This document shows, one piece after another, positions 23,829 through 34,569 of a stretch of DNA of 64,000 bases; position 1 is the first letter of the stretch; the number at the start of each line of letters is the position of its first letter. The stretch spans positions 38,948,538 to 39,012,537 of the forward strand of contig CM043797.1 of the NCBI GenBank assembly GCA_023974075.1, read 5' to 3'. Under the pieces are notes generated by a model. That model ran no database searches. It was not told the origin of the DNA and saw only the letters and a program-made list of their open reading frames with translations. This DNA is from Chaenocephalus aceratus (Eukaryota > Chordata > Actinopteri > Perciformes > Channichthyidae). A program made the translations under genes and the position numbers.

Positions 23829-24233
23829 TGTGACGAAGGTGGCTTCGTCGCTATGGACTGACGGCTTCGTCACTATGGACTGACGGCTTCAGGCCGGGTG
23901 ATAGGGCACTTTGTTGGCGTGATTGCACAGTATATGTTGTCTGTGGCACCTGGTGTCCTGTGTTGTCTCCTCCCCCCTCACCTGTGTCTTGTTGTGATGA
24001 TTGGAGTGTGGGTATTTAGGCTCTGTTGCCCTGTCTGTTGAGAGGGCTGAGTGTGTGTGTGAGATCCTTGTGGCTGCAGGATTGTGGACAAAGAGAACAG
24101 CAGGATTGAGGCTGTGAACTTTGTGCCCATGTTTTTAATAAATGCCCACGCCGGGTTATATTTTTGGACGTCCTCCCTCTGCCTCCTTGCTTGGTCTGGG
24201 CCGCTCAACGGTCAGCTTCACGATGACGTAACA
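23829..24233 (+). mobile_element. LTR-like element C, copy 1
   Basis: Begins TGTGACGAAGG and ends GATGACGTAACA, with AATAAA near 24,137 followed by gggttatatttttggacg and ctccctctgcctccttgct. The reverse complement of this layout recurs at 32,575-32,908. A 22-bp unit (gcttcgtcgctatggactga plus cg) is repeated about 2.3 times near the 5' end. No target duplication was found, so the boundaries are tentative. Confidence 0.55.
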
Positions 24234-24363
24234 CATTCTCAACATGTGTTTAAATATTAGAAAATCAATATACGGGTGAAGGGAAGTTCAAAACCCATCA
24301 CAGGTTCCTTCTTATTCAACAGATCTTCATCCCCGAAGTGTATCGCTCGCAGAAGTACATTTA

Positions 24364-24604
24364 ATAATAATAATAATAATAATCCTTATATTTATTATAG
24401 CGCTTTATCAATGACTCTCAAAGCACACATTACACATACAGATCATAATGTAATGGTCATGTACTGTGGACAATACCCACAGGAGCACATTCGGGTGAAG
24501 TGTCTTGCCCGAGGACACACCGGCCTGACGCAGTGGGGCGGGTTTCGAACGGGAGTTCCCCAACGCCCCCTTGATCTGATGATCAAACGCACAGACCACA
24601 TTTA
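24364..24604 (-). mobile_element. tRNA-derived SINE (family S1, copy 2), minus strand
   Basis: On the minus strand a B-box-like cgttcgaaaccc (about 24,542-24,553) is followed by a body with the gtgtcctcgggcaagacac and gggtattgtccacag segments also seen at 8,110-8,190, then a tail of ATT repeats (plus-strand taa array at 24,362-24,383). The A box is degraded. Confidence 0.75.
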
Positions 24605-24842
24605 GGGATACTGAATTATTAATTAGCTTTTCCTACTTCGAAAAACACTGTTCCTCTAAAAAATGCCCCCTAAATACAATTGATCTGCTGTTTTGTAACT
24701 GCCCTTCCCCATGTATTTCACATCCAGGTTCCATGGTGATTTCACTTATTTGTTTTGTTTACCTTTCATAGTGAGTTTTAGCCAGTGGTGGTTCTAAAAG
24801 CGATTTTAGGGGGCGGTGCTGGAGCCAGTTATTATATTAGAG

Positions 24843-25335
24843 CAGGGGTGTCAAACTCAAGGCCCGGGGGCCAAATCCGGCCCGCGATCTTAATTTTCAT
24901 GTGGCCCACAAGAGCTTGCAAAGAATATAATATATTTATTATACGGTTACATGCTACTTTACAGAAGGACGTTGCCCATAAACTACATGTCCCACAATTG
25001 CATCTCAAATTTTACTTTTTTATCAGAATTTGACTTTTTTTTTTTTTTATTCTACTTTTTTCAAAATGTCACTTCTTTTTTTTCGGCTTTTCTTTTTAAA
25101 TCATTTAGCGACATCTCACTGAAGAGACTTGCAATTATTTGCCGTATACTTTGCTTTCAGGCATAGTTAATTATGTAGTTATATCCTATCCGATAGGGTA
25201 ATATAATACATTATTTTATATATATTAAATATTTATGTATGTATTTTTTTATATAGTCTTAAAGTTACAAACCGGCCCTTTGAGTGCAACCATAATGCTG
25301 ATGTGGCCCGTGATGAAATTGAGTTGACACCCCTG
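24843..25335 (+). mobile_element. hAT-superfamily MITE (element E), intact with 8-bp TSD
   Basis: Termini caggggtgtcaaactcaa and ttgagttgacacccctg are inverted repeats with one base missing on the right. TATTAGAG at 24,835-24,842 is repeated exactly at 25,336-25,343, the 8-bp duplication typical of hAT transposons. The 493-bp body is non-coding and contains a run of T near 25,035. Confidence 0.93.
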
Positions 25336-25343
25336 TATTAGAG

Positions 25344-26130
25344 GGTGACATTTAATGTGGGACAATGGAAACGGTGCTCCAATATTTGAACGCTTTTGAA
25401 TCAGAATGAAGTCATAGGCCAAAACAACCTAACATTAAATACCATGATTGGTATTCCTCTCAGTTACAGACTGAGGCCGATTGTATAAAACTACATAATC
25501 TAAAAAACATTCCTCTTAACTTTTGCTCAAGCACTGTCTTTGCTGCAACTGTACTATTTGTGAGTTGTTATTTCCTTGTTGATTTGATTATGTGTTGTTC
25601 TTTTTACATGCTATCACTTTTGAATTTATATAGTGTGAATAGTTTTATGATATTTTGGGGAATTTCACAATAATTGACTCGGAGCTTCAAATGAATCCAA
25701 TGGGGATCCTTGCCACAGTATATCAAATGATATTATTTGTGCACGGAAAACAAAACAAAATAAGCATAACCCCGTTCACGAGCTACCACTAAACTTAAAC
25801 GCAACACCTGGACTAAGGCAAATGTTTACAGAGTGCAGTGACAAGTATCACGGTACCAAATCTATGGAGTCCGCCGCCTCAAATGAGAACTCTTTAAAAT
25901 GCAGCCATTACTGATGTTGGCTCCACTGACTTCCATCGTCATCTCCTTGAGGTTTGCGTTTAAAAAATGTCTTTCTAACGTTGTCCGGATGTAGCGACCG
26001 AGAGAAAGTAGACCGTTGGATGTGGTTTCTGACAAAGCGCTCTTGAAAGGCTCAGGGTGAAGATGCACGGCTGCCGAAGACGCTTTGCATTTCAAACGAA
26101 AGACCTGGTTGTGTTTGAGTGGCGGTACGA

Positions 26131-26165
<35 letters not shown>

Positions 26166-26448
26166 TGTGAGAGAGATGCTTTTTGTAATGGAAAGCAGGG
26201 TACAAATAATCCGAAAAGTGAGGCAGAGCATGGTTAACAGCTAAAAGGATGCATGGGTCCATGGAGACGATGCATTCACTGACACAGATGTACAGCATGT
26301 CAGGGTGCAAGCTGTCCTAACTGCAAATAAAGAGCTACCTATTACAAGCCGTATGTATCTTCAACACTTTAATTCGCAATCCTATGTTGGAAAATGAAGT
26401 GATTGCTATGTTCAACATTCCAGCCATATTGTGAGAAGCAGGTTTTGT
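25344..26448. other. intergenic stretch
   Basis: Only a (GT)n array at 26,132-26,169 stands out. Confidence 0.4.
26132..26169. repeat. (GT)n microsatellite
   Basis: About 18 GT units with one gg step near the end. Confidence 0.96.
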
Positions 26449-26965
26449 TGGCAGTGTGATTAAATGTAAGTCGATTCAAAGACGCCGACAGACGCACATT
26501 TGGCCCGGGCAGCTTAAATGAGACACTGTCTGAAGAGAGCCAATCAGCTGTGAGGATCTCAGCCTGTCTTCACTGACATTGTTGAATCGAAAACCCCCCC
26601 AAAAAAACACCAGCCGTTGGCACACAGAGCCGTATCATGCAGTGGGTCAAATGTGACTCAAGGACAGCAGGAAGGTCAAGCCCATGGAGATACTGGATGT
26701 CTGTAGATGGCAACGTGTGCTCAGATAATTGTGTATGCAAACACATAGCTGGAGAACAGTGCAGTGTTATACCTGATGAAACTCGATGCTGGCCTATCCT
26801 CCCCCTATTATTATTTTTCTCACGCCCCCATCAGACTTCATGCTGTAAACATCTCCTACATGTAATTACTCATCAGAGGATGTGTCACTTTATATGAAGC
26901 TGCCCGGCCAAATGTGCGTCTATCAACAGCTTTTCATCGACTTTACATGTAGTCACACTGCCACT
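26449..26965. repeat. long imperfect inverted repeat, foldback-type element
   Basis: The arm at about 26,449-26,535 (ggcagtgtgattaaatgtaa, gacgcacatttggcccgggc, agcttaaatg) is the imperfect reverse complement of the arm at about 26,875-26,965. The core gacgcacatttggcc is exact in both. About 340 bp of non-coding sequence lies between. This is the form of a TIR or foldback DNA transposon, but no target duplication was identified. Confidence 0.75.
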
Positions 26966-27590
26966 TAAATACTTTGTTGTGGAACGCAAAGCAATTGGCT
27001 AGTACACCCTCCCGAGGGTCGATTGTGGATGTCTATTTTATTTATTTATTTATTTAATTTTGAATTGTGAATTTTGAATGTCCATGTTTGTACTAGTGTT
27101 TTCCTTCTTAAAATGTTTTTTAAATATTTTGAGATTTGGTTGCGCAGGGTATACTTGTACTTTTACTAGTCCTTTATTAGAGATGTGTCTGTTGTTTGTG
27201 TTTGTTTTTAGTGTCAGGATGGAACCCTTGTATTTTTCTCTGCAAACAGAATCTACCTACGGGTACAAATAAATAACCTGAACCTGAATCTGAACCTGTC
27301 ATGCGAGCAAAACATGGTGAAAAACCGTCTGAAACTCCATGACATTTATGAGAGGGACTGCTCGAAAGTAGGGTATTTGGGATATCCGTCCTAGCCAGGG
27401 TTTACGATCGGTTTCTGGGTGATTTGTACTGAGGAACAAGGCATCACAGCACCGACGGGTGAGAAATAGTGTTTTGGTAACACGGGGTGTTCAGGTAACA
27501 CTTAAAGACTTGTTATGGAACGCAGAGTAGGGGGCTAGTACACCCTCCTGAGGGTCCGATTGTGGATGTCATGCGAGCAAAACATGGTGT
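26962..27590. repeat. local duplication with a filled and an empty site
   Basis: cacttaaatactttgttgtg ... gattgtggatgtc at 26,962-27,033 recurs at 27,499-27,570. In the second copy it continues directly into atgcgagcaaaacatggt, whereas in the first the same continuation appears only at 27,301. The 27,034-27,300 insert is therefore absent from copy 2. Confidence 0.85.
27034..27300 (+). mobile_element. retroposon fragment inserted in one duplicate
   Basis: The 267-bp insert starts with a T-rich tattttatttattt stretch and ends with a short repeat of ctgaac/cctgaa after aaataaataa, as in LINE 3' tails. TGTC at 27,030-27,033 and 27,297-27,300 may be a 4-bp duplication. No protein is encoded. Confidence 0.6.
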
Positions 27591-27699
27591 GTGAAAGCAA
27601 TCAGTCTAAATTAACAATCGGGACGGAAATGTTCGGATTTCCAAAGGGAGGTTCTGAGAATAAATAAAAATCAAGAACCGAAATAATTGAACTATTCAT

Positions 27700-27872
27700 A
27701 TCTTAGACTGCACTGTAACTTTTATCTTTTCGTTTTTCGTTTTTCTTTTAATGTTTCTTTTATTATCTTTTACTCTTTTGAAATGCCTTTGTCTGAATGT
27801 CTTTCATTTTTGTAAAGCACCTTGAATTGCCTGGTGCTGAAAGGTGCTATATAAATAAACTTGCCTTGCCTT
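27700..27872 (+). mobile_element. LINE 3'-end fragment
   Basis: The segment ending gtgctatataaataaac followed by ttgccttgccttt, preceded by gtaaagcaccttgaattgcc, is the typical 3' end of a fish non-LTR retrotransposon with a pentanucleotide tail. It is 5'-truncated and non-coding. Confidence 0.65.
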
Positions 27873-29275
27873 TGTGGACATTCCTAAAAAACACGCTCCA
27901 TGAAAAGCTAGATTTACTCCAGGTTTCCCCACGTGTCACACACAGGGCAGCACCGTCCTTGTTGGTCCATGTGACTACACTTGACACATCTGACATGTTT
28001 ACTACTCTGCTCAATTATCCTGATTACACCTTTCTAAAGGTCTGCTCGGTGGAAGTGGTAATTAATAAAAGGCTCGTATGGTGTCGCCTGCTTTTTACGT
28101 AGCGTTCACTAAGTGCTTTGATGGGTATGGAATCACAATGAAAGTCTGTTTTTCATTAAGTCAAATAGTGACTGCACGTTGTATAGGCTTCCAGGTGGTG
28201 TGATATTAAAAGGCTTTGCTGTAGATCGGTCTTAGTGAAATACGTTGTTATATAACATGCCATTTTAGATTCAGTCAGATCCATTTTTCCGCTGAACAAG
28301 AAGACTCGGTGCACCGCCCAACCTTGAGCAATGTCGCGGCCTTATCTGTTTTAATGAAGCTCTTTAAAACACACTTAAAAATCACTCCATGTAGAACAGG
28401 TACCAGCCAGAGCAGTCAAGTTTACAGCTGCTTAACTTCCCTTTACCTTTCATCAGCCATTACCTGGCCGCAGGAGATCAATCTGAGAGGTCTGGACTGC
28501 CGCCATAAAACTCTTCTCGCTGACTTTGACCCTCCGCTCATCGCCGCTGTCTGCTGAGCGCTCTGTCTCACTTCCGCTCCTTTCACCACGGCTGAAAGAG
28601 AGGAGGATGGCGCGGTATTTATCTCCTCGGGGGACAGACGAGGGCTTTTGTGCCGGGGGTCGTGACACTCAGTGGGGTCCAAGAGACCACGCCTGGCCGA
28701 TGTCTTATCAGACCTAACACGTCCTCCGCATTACTGCTAAGGAAGCCACCGAGTTTTAACACTCCGCTGCCTGACAGGTAATTGGTTTGATTACTCGTGG
28801 CTGCTGGGTCATTAGAGAAGAGGAGGAGATGGACGAGGCCGTTACACCGTGGGAAGTAGAGGGATGTGTCTCTTTTATGTAGACGTCACTACTGACCACC
28901 ACACAACGACGGGGAAGGATATCGTGAATGTGACTCAGATCGATTGTAATGCAGTACATTCACTTTGAAGGACAGCATTAGCTCCATTGGAGGAGAAATG
29001 TGTTTTTATCATTATTTAATGGCTTTTCTGCTCTGTGGGATACTCAGCAAAAGAGTCACAGAGAGGGGGGGTGACAGGCGCTCCGACGTATATCACTTAC
29101 ACAATCGGCTGTTTGATGCATATTGCTCCCAGGAGAACAACTTCCAGCAGTACATGCTGCTGCTGAAGGCAACCTCATCCGTCTCTAAGTATGCATATAA
29201 AGCCCACACATGACATTTAAGTGTTTGAGAAATCTGTGCCGTCTTAATCCAGAACGGGCAAGGACATAACGATAT
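27873..29275. other. intergenic stretch, nothing recognised
   Basis: Includes a GC-richer part near 28,480-28,700 with overlapping short frames on both strands and no known domain. Confidence 0.4.
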
Positions 29276-29284
29276 ATAATCCAA

Positions 29285-30125
29285 GGGAGTGGCTATACAG
29301 GACGGTCCTGCACAGAAGCCCTGAAACCTGACATTTCATGGGATTTTTCACGTCTTTATCGGCAGAGAAATCGAGTCGCTTTTTATGTAGTCTACAGAAA
29401 TATGGATATAATTGGTGTACAATTAACGTTTACAGCAGGATAAATTACAAAAATGTACAGCATACTACATACAATTCAAAAGACGGTTTCTCCGATTTTC
29501 TAAAATAAAAATGCCGGCGTAGCCGATAAATGATTTGTGTTGCTTTCAATGCAAAATCACTACACGTCAACGAAATGTCGGCGTATTCTTTAAAAAAAAA
29601 ACCTTCAGTTTTAATAAAACCGAAGTAGTCTTTAAAGTATGCAGTGATATCCTTTACAAGTAAAACATTGTGCATTGGAAAATATAAAGTAGAAAATGAT
29701 TGAAACAACATAAAAAGATAAGCCAAAAAAAAGACTGAAATCAGCATAAAAAGCTAAGCCATTGGCATGGAAAGAGATTTAATTGCCACAATTTTATATT
29801 GAGGGGAAAACTCATTGAAAATAATGTTGTCGTGAGAATATTTATCTGTGAATCCTATCCCTACATTACCACCCGCGAAACTTGCTTAAGCATGCTATAA
29901 TAGCCCGGTCCTGTATATAGTCATTTGACGTTAGCTGCAGGACGGTCCTGTATATAGCCATTTCAGATATCTTATCCACAGGACCGTCCTGTATATAGCC
30001 ATTTCAGATATCTTATCCACAGGACCGTCCTGTATATAGCCATTTCAGGGCTTCTGTGCAGGACCGTCCTGTATATAGCCATTTCAGGGCTTCTGTGCAG
30101 GACCGTCCTGTATATAGCCTCGGCC
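29285..30125. mobile_element. TIR DNA transposon with 9-bp target duplication
   Basis: ATAATCCAA at 29,276-29,284 is repeated at 30,126-30,134. The left end gggagtggctatacaggacg and the reverse complement of the right end ggccgaggctatatacagga align, and the inverted match continues through cctgcacagaagccctgaaa. A 9-bp duplication with G-rich termini fits Mutator-like elements best. The 841-bp body is AT-rich and encodes no transposase, so it is non-autonomous. Confidence 0.8.
29902..30119. repeat. subterminal tandem repeat of about 39-41 bp, five copies
   Basis: Each unit holds caggaccgtcctg (an interrupted palindrome with 6-bp arms) followed by tatatagccatttcag and then one of two tails (atatcttatccac or ggcttctgtgc). 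Only the right end of the transposon has the array; the left end has one copy at 29,293-29,325 in inverse orientation. Confidence 0.92.
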
Positions 30126-30348
30126 ATAATCCAATCCTTGTGGGGTTATTTGTTAATATATCCTTTATTTTACCATTTCTATCTTCCAGGAAATATAGGA
30201 AATTCACAGTATTGATTTTATCTGATTCAATTGGAAACAACTCGTGACACACGTAAGAAGACCCTATGGAGACAAGACGGTTGAAATACACCACAGTATG
30301 TTTTCCAGTTGATGCTAGATCGAAGGCAGCAAGTATAGCATGACTTAT

Positions 30349-30451
30349 AGCGGCCCTATTATGCTTTTTAGCCTTTCAGACCATTGACATGCACCAAAAC
30401 CTACAGGACACACAGGAACAGGAAACCCCCAAAAAGCATAATCGGGCCCCT
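30349..30451 (-). mobile_element. miniature derivative of element B (about 103 bp)
   Basis: Termini cggccctattatgcttttt and aaaaagcataatcgggcccc are inverted repeats matching other B ends. Between them only the gaccattgacatgcac and acctacaggacacac segments remain, so nearly the whole interior has been lost. Confidence 0.8.
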
Positions 30452-31926
30452 TTCTGACTTTACGGGGATCCCACCTCCTTGTGTTGACTTCAAAACGGAG
30501 GTTCCCCCTACATTATTTCACAACAGCATATAATAAGTATCGCTAATAGCTATAATACATTATGGCGTGTTGTTGTCGCCCCATTTTAAAAGCCTGAAAG
30601 AGTTTTGTCTGTGCGCTATCATCCTTTCAACACCTCAAAAACAGTATTTCCCCTCCCCGGTTTGCAAAAGCCATATGGATTGTCGTGAAGCCATTGGTTT
30701 GCCTGGTCACTGGTTATTGTGCTGACCAGTCCATCAGGTCCTGTATCATCTGGTTGCAGGACAGTGGGCCATTACTGCAACAATGATTCTCTCTGGTCCA
30801 TTACACACTGCAAACTATGAACACACACGTCGAAACACACACACACACACGACTGAAAATGCTTCAAAAGTCCCCAGCAGAATTGGCCGTGATTATTGTG
30901 GTTACTGTGATTGCTATCATCGTCTCCCATCACGGCCATTATCGGCAGAGCGTTTCCCCGCGAGCTCCTTTCAGCTCAGCGCTCTGTTTACCCTAATGCG
31001 AGCTGGGGGGACATAGCAGAGAGGCGTCTTCCATAAACACCTTGTTATCTCTCACTCCTTCTCTAATTTTCTCTCCATTCTATCACTCTCGCTCATTTCC
31101 TCCTCCCGCTCCTCCGTGGGCTCTCGGGCTGAAATGGAGAAAGGCACAGGTTGATTATTGTTTGTTTTGGAGGCTCGCTGCCATTCGCTAGCCAGCATCC
31201 AGAGCTGTGCTGATGCTTGCTTTTGCAATCGGCAGTATTTTGTGCCTCCCCACCGCCTCTGTAACAAAAACATGCCTGCAACCCTATTTAACGCTTAAAG
31301 AGGACCCAGAAAAAAGTGGGATGTAAATCATTTCTGCCAGTGATGCCCACACACTCCTGCTCTTTGGCTTCAGACTTTGTGTTATCCATGTCTTTCTTTG
31401 CTCTCCGTCTCATCTGTGTGAGGCAGCCTTAGCAAAAGCACTCAGTCAATTCTGCACAAATGGGATTCTACAGTACAAATAGAGAAGATGGAAAAGTGGA
31501 GGCATGCATTTGAAGTGTGTTAAATGTGACACCCAGTTAATGCTTCGTCAAACAGAAATAAACTAAGTGATTTCGTTTCATATTAAAACTTGATTTCCCA
31601 CAGCACAGTCTCCGGCTGTTCTCTCAGGTATAAGCAATAACCTCCTCCTGCTGGGGCTGGATCAACGTAAGCTGTTCTCTCTCTCGCATATCTGTGACTG
31701 TGTGTGAGTGGTTCCTGAGTGATTGTTAGCTGACAGCTCAGGGGGAGAAAACCATCACTTTTTATTTGAGGATGAATCCAGTCTGGGTTTGCCGCAAAAC
31801 ATCCACAAACCTGGTGGACGTGTGATATGTGACTGGTGGACCTGTTTCCAAGGGCCAATTACAAAACCCACTCTTACATCGTCTGATTGAACTTTGTCTG
31901 TAGTCTGCAGGAGGCTCCTTCTTCAA
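30452..31926. other. intergenic stretch, nothing recognised
   Basis: A short CA run lies at 30,834-30,850. Frames of 60-90 codons on both strands show no domain. Confidence 0.4.
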
Positions 31927-31982
31927 AGAAGACATACTCTGATAATTTTCAGGTTCATATTTGTATGTAGTGTCTCTATGAC

Positions 31983-32402
31983 CGAAAGAACGATATCGCG
32001 GATACAAGTGGCCGAGATGGGTTTCTTCTCCGCAGGGTGGCTGGCGTCTCCCTTAGGGATAAGGTGAGAAGTTCAGTCATCAGGGAGGGACTCGGAGTTG
32101 AGCCGCTCCTCCTTCGCGTCGAAAGGAGCCAGTTGAGGTGGTTCGGGCACCTAGTTAGGATGCCACCTGGGCGCCTCCCTAGGGAGGTGTTCCAGGCACG
32201 TCCAGCTGGGAAGAGACCAAGGGGTAGACCTAGGACCAGGTGGAGGGATTATATCTCTTCGCTGGCCTGGGAGCGCCTTGGGACCCCCCCCCAGTCAGAG
32301 CTGGTTGATGTGGCCAGGGAAAAAGAAAGTTTGGAGCTCTCTGCTGGAACTGATACCCCCCGAGACCACGACCACGGATAAGCGGGAGAAGATGGATGGA
32401 TG
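31983..32402 (+). pseudogene. 5'-truncated LINE reverse-transcriptase ORF end, 11-bp TSD
   Basis: This is the 3' end of a non-LTR retrotransposon that copies itself by target-primed reverse transcription. The plus frame at 32,037-32,381 encodes the end of ORF2 with RDKVRSSVIREGLGVEP, LRWFGHLVRMPPGRLPREVF and GRPRTRWRDY, then is disrupted before a stop and a GATGGATGGATGG tail. The catalytic RT domain is missing. GTCTCTATGAC occurs at 31,972-31,982 and again at 32,403-32,413, a precise 11-bp target duplication within element B. A GGAT/GATG tail is described for fish Rex3 (RTE clade), so Rex3-like is a reasonable but unproven assignment. A close relative lies at 47,728-48,284. Confidence 0.88.
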
Positions 32403-32574
32403 GTCTCTATGACATGTCTCATGCTTTAATGTTCAAAAAGCTCTTCTCATACTGCCTGTGCTGCAGCACCCTCTTTTCACTCATTCACCCTCTGTCTGAA
32501 ACCAGAGCCCAGTTCTGCTCTGATTGGTTAGCTTGGCCGGCCCCTGTTGTGATTGGTCAACTGCTTCACGTTGT

Positions 32575-32908
32575 GAGACTGACAATTGATCGCGCGACCA
32601 AGCAAGGAGGCAGAGGCGGAGAGTTTCAAATATAACCCGGTGGTGGGCAGTTATTTCTCATGTCACATAGTCACCAGCCTCAATATGACTGTCCTCCCTG
32701 AACACAGTCAGCAGCCACACGGGTCTCCCACACACTACCTGTCCACAGGGGAAACAGAGCATACACACACACACACTAATCAATCAACAAGACACAGGTG
32801 AGGGGGGAGGGGACGACACAGGGCACCAGGTGAACACAATCAAACCACAATGAAGCGACACCACCCGTAACGGAGGCCGAGATCTATGGGCCCAGAGATC
32901 ACCTCCGG
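32575..32908 (-). mobile_element. LTR-like element C, copy 2
   Basis: On the minus strand the order ggtgccctgtgtcgtcccct, cctcacctgtgtcttgttg, gggttatattt, ctctgcctccttgcttggt matches 23,947-24,196. It replaces about 70 bp of element B between the CCAAT core and the agcgctagccaat segment. It has diverged strongly, and no TG...CA ends or duplication are clear. Confidence 0.6.
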
Positions 32909-33489
32909 ACCGTTCTATTGGCTAGCAGAGCGCTAGCCAATGGAAGCACAAGTGTTATAGTGATGACACTATGGTACAGAAGTAAACAAAGGAGTCCAAT
33001 GGAAGCGTTTCAGGCAAGGTGGGAGTGTGGGAGAGAAAATCCCTCTCGAGGAAGACAGGGATTTTAGCCTTTGCAGACCATTTACATGCACTAAAACCTA
33101 AAACTTTAAAGATGTAACTACAGCGGGACGCTTCGGGACGTCCTCCTCCTCATAATCATGGTCCCTAATGAGCAAACTCCCTGATGAAGAGAGAACATGT
33201 ATTCTACAAATCCAGAGATCTTTAGTGGCATTGTTTTTTGTGAATTTCTCTTTGTTTGTAAATCTGATGTTTATTAACTGCAAGCAGCATTGCACCTGCT
33301 CAGGGAGGGCAGCTGGGCACTTAAGGCAGATGCAGACTTCCGTTAGGAGGGTTTAATAAACTTCCAATCTCATAAAGCTGGCTTGGAATGGCCTTGGACG
33401 CTCCACGTGAACGCACACATGGAGAGAAAGTGAGTGAGGTAGGTGTTGTAGGGGTTGGTTTGGAATTGGGCCATAGGATCAGGATGACA

Positions 33490-33503
33490 TGTGTATGTGT
33501 GTG

Positions 33504-33570
<67 letters not shown>

Positions 33571-33580
33571 GTGTGTGTGG
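33490..33580. repeat. (GT)n microsatellite
   Basis: About 90 bp of GT with a few single-base interruptions. Confidence 0.97.
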
Positions 33581-33768
33581 CATTTCCTCAGATGGGGATC
33601 CGTCACGTTATCTGCCCGTCCGCTCTCGAGACACGTTCGTCAGGAGGTGCCAGATATGTGTGAGAATGTGTGAATGCTTCACGGTGAGAGGTGTGAATCC
33701 GCGCTTGCCCCAGATAAACCTGGCATGTGTCGCTGTGCCATTGCCTCGTGCTGTCTGAGCTGCTGTTC

Positions 33769-33770
<2 letters not shown>

Positions 33771-33817
<47 letters not shown>
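33771..33817. repeat. (CA)n microsatellite
   Basis: About 23 CA units. Confidence 0.97.
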
Positions 33818-33819
<2 letters not shown>

Positions 33820-34199
33820 CTCTTCCCTCCAACCTGTCTTGCCCACAGCTTGAATCAGAATTTCATTTCCCAGTATCTCAGCCATCAATCACTCCAGCTT
33901 GTCCTGAAATGCGGCCGTGGCTCCTGCAGACGACCAGACGGAGCGCTGTATAAACACAAAGAGACACGGGCAAAGAGAGAGGGAGGCTTTTTAATTAAGA
34001 TTGCAATCGACGGCACTTTAAAGAGATGAAACTTTGCCTCGTCTTTAAAGTGTTTGATCCTGAGTTGGCTGTCATGTTGCTGGCCCTGTTCCCTACAGCT
34101 CTGAGTGACTTATAATGAGGACCGCTGTCTCTGATCTCTGACTTTCAGAGGCGAGTGTTGATAAAGCACCGGCCCCTGAATTATAACCTTTTACTTTAA

Positions 34200-34565
34200 A
34201 GGTGGGGTAGGTAATTTTGGAGAAACCAGCTCGAGTGTGCTACAATTTGAAAATACACAACCGAAAAAAATCTGCCACTTCCTCACAGAGCCCCGCCTCC
34301 AACACACACGAACGCGCACATGACCAATGAGGGCACGAGGGTAAGTGTGTGCCCGATGGAAGGCTGACAGGGCAGGTAGGCCATCCGGTTACTTTAGCCG
34401 GCTCAGATGATTGGTCGTGCTTTTTTACAGCGCCACGGCTTCCACAGATGGATTTTTTGTCAAAGCACTTCAGATATTCATTGCTATCGGGATGTTAAGA
34501 GCATTCCATGGAATATAACAAAAAGTGTATCTCGAGCCAGTTTCTCGAACTTACCGACCCCACCT
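34200..34565. mobile_element. TTAA-flanked MITE, family L
   Basis: TTAA at 34,196-34,199 and 34,566-34,569 flank a 366-bp element. Termini aggtggggtaggtaa and ttaccgaccccacct are inverted repeats with one mismatch. It contains no coding frame of note. TTAA duplication points to the piggyBac or Kolobok type. Confidence 0.87.
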
Positions 34566-34569
34566 TTAA

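Larger units (their letters stand above)
31927..33095 (-). mobile_element. TIR element B, copy 6, with two nested inserts
   Basis: The gataattttcaggttcatat end, the inverted CCAAT core at about 32,515-32,565 and the ggagtccaatggaagcgttt segment at 32,990-33,009 are all B. It is interrupted by a LINE end at 31,983-32,402 and by an LTR-like C copy at about 32,575-32,908. The right terminus is lost near 33,095. Confidence 0.8.
33096..34195. other. intergenic stretch with two dinucleotide arrays
   Basis: Besides microsatellites at 33,490-33,580 and 33,771-33,817, the part at about 33,840-34,090 is unique and free of simple repeats (ttaattaagattgcaatcg), a weak candidate for regulatory DNA. Confidence 0.35.
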
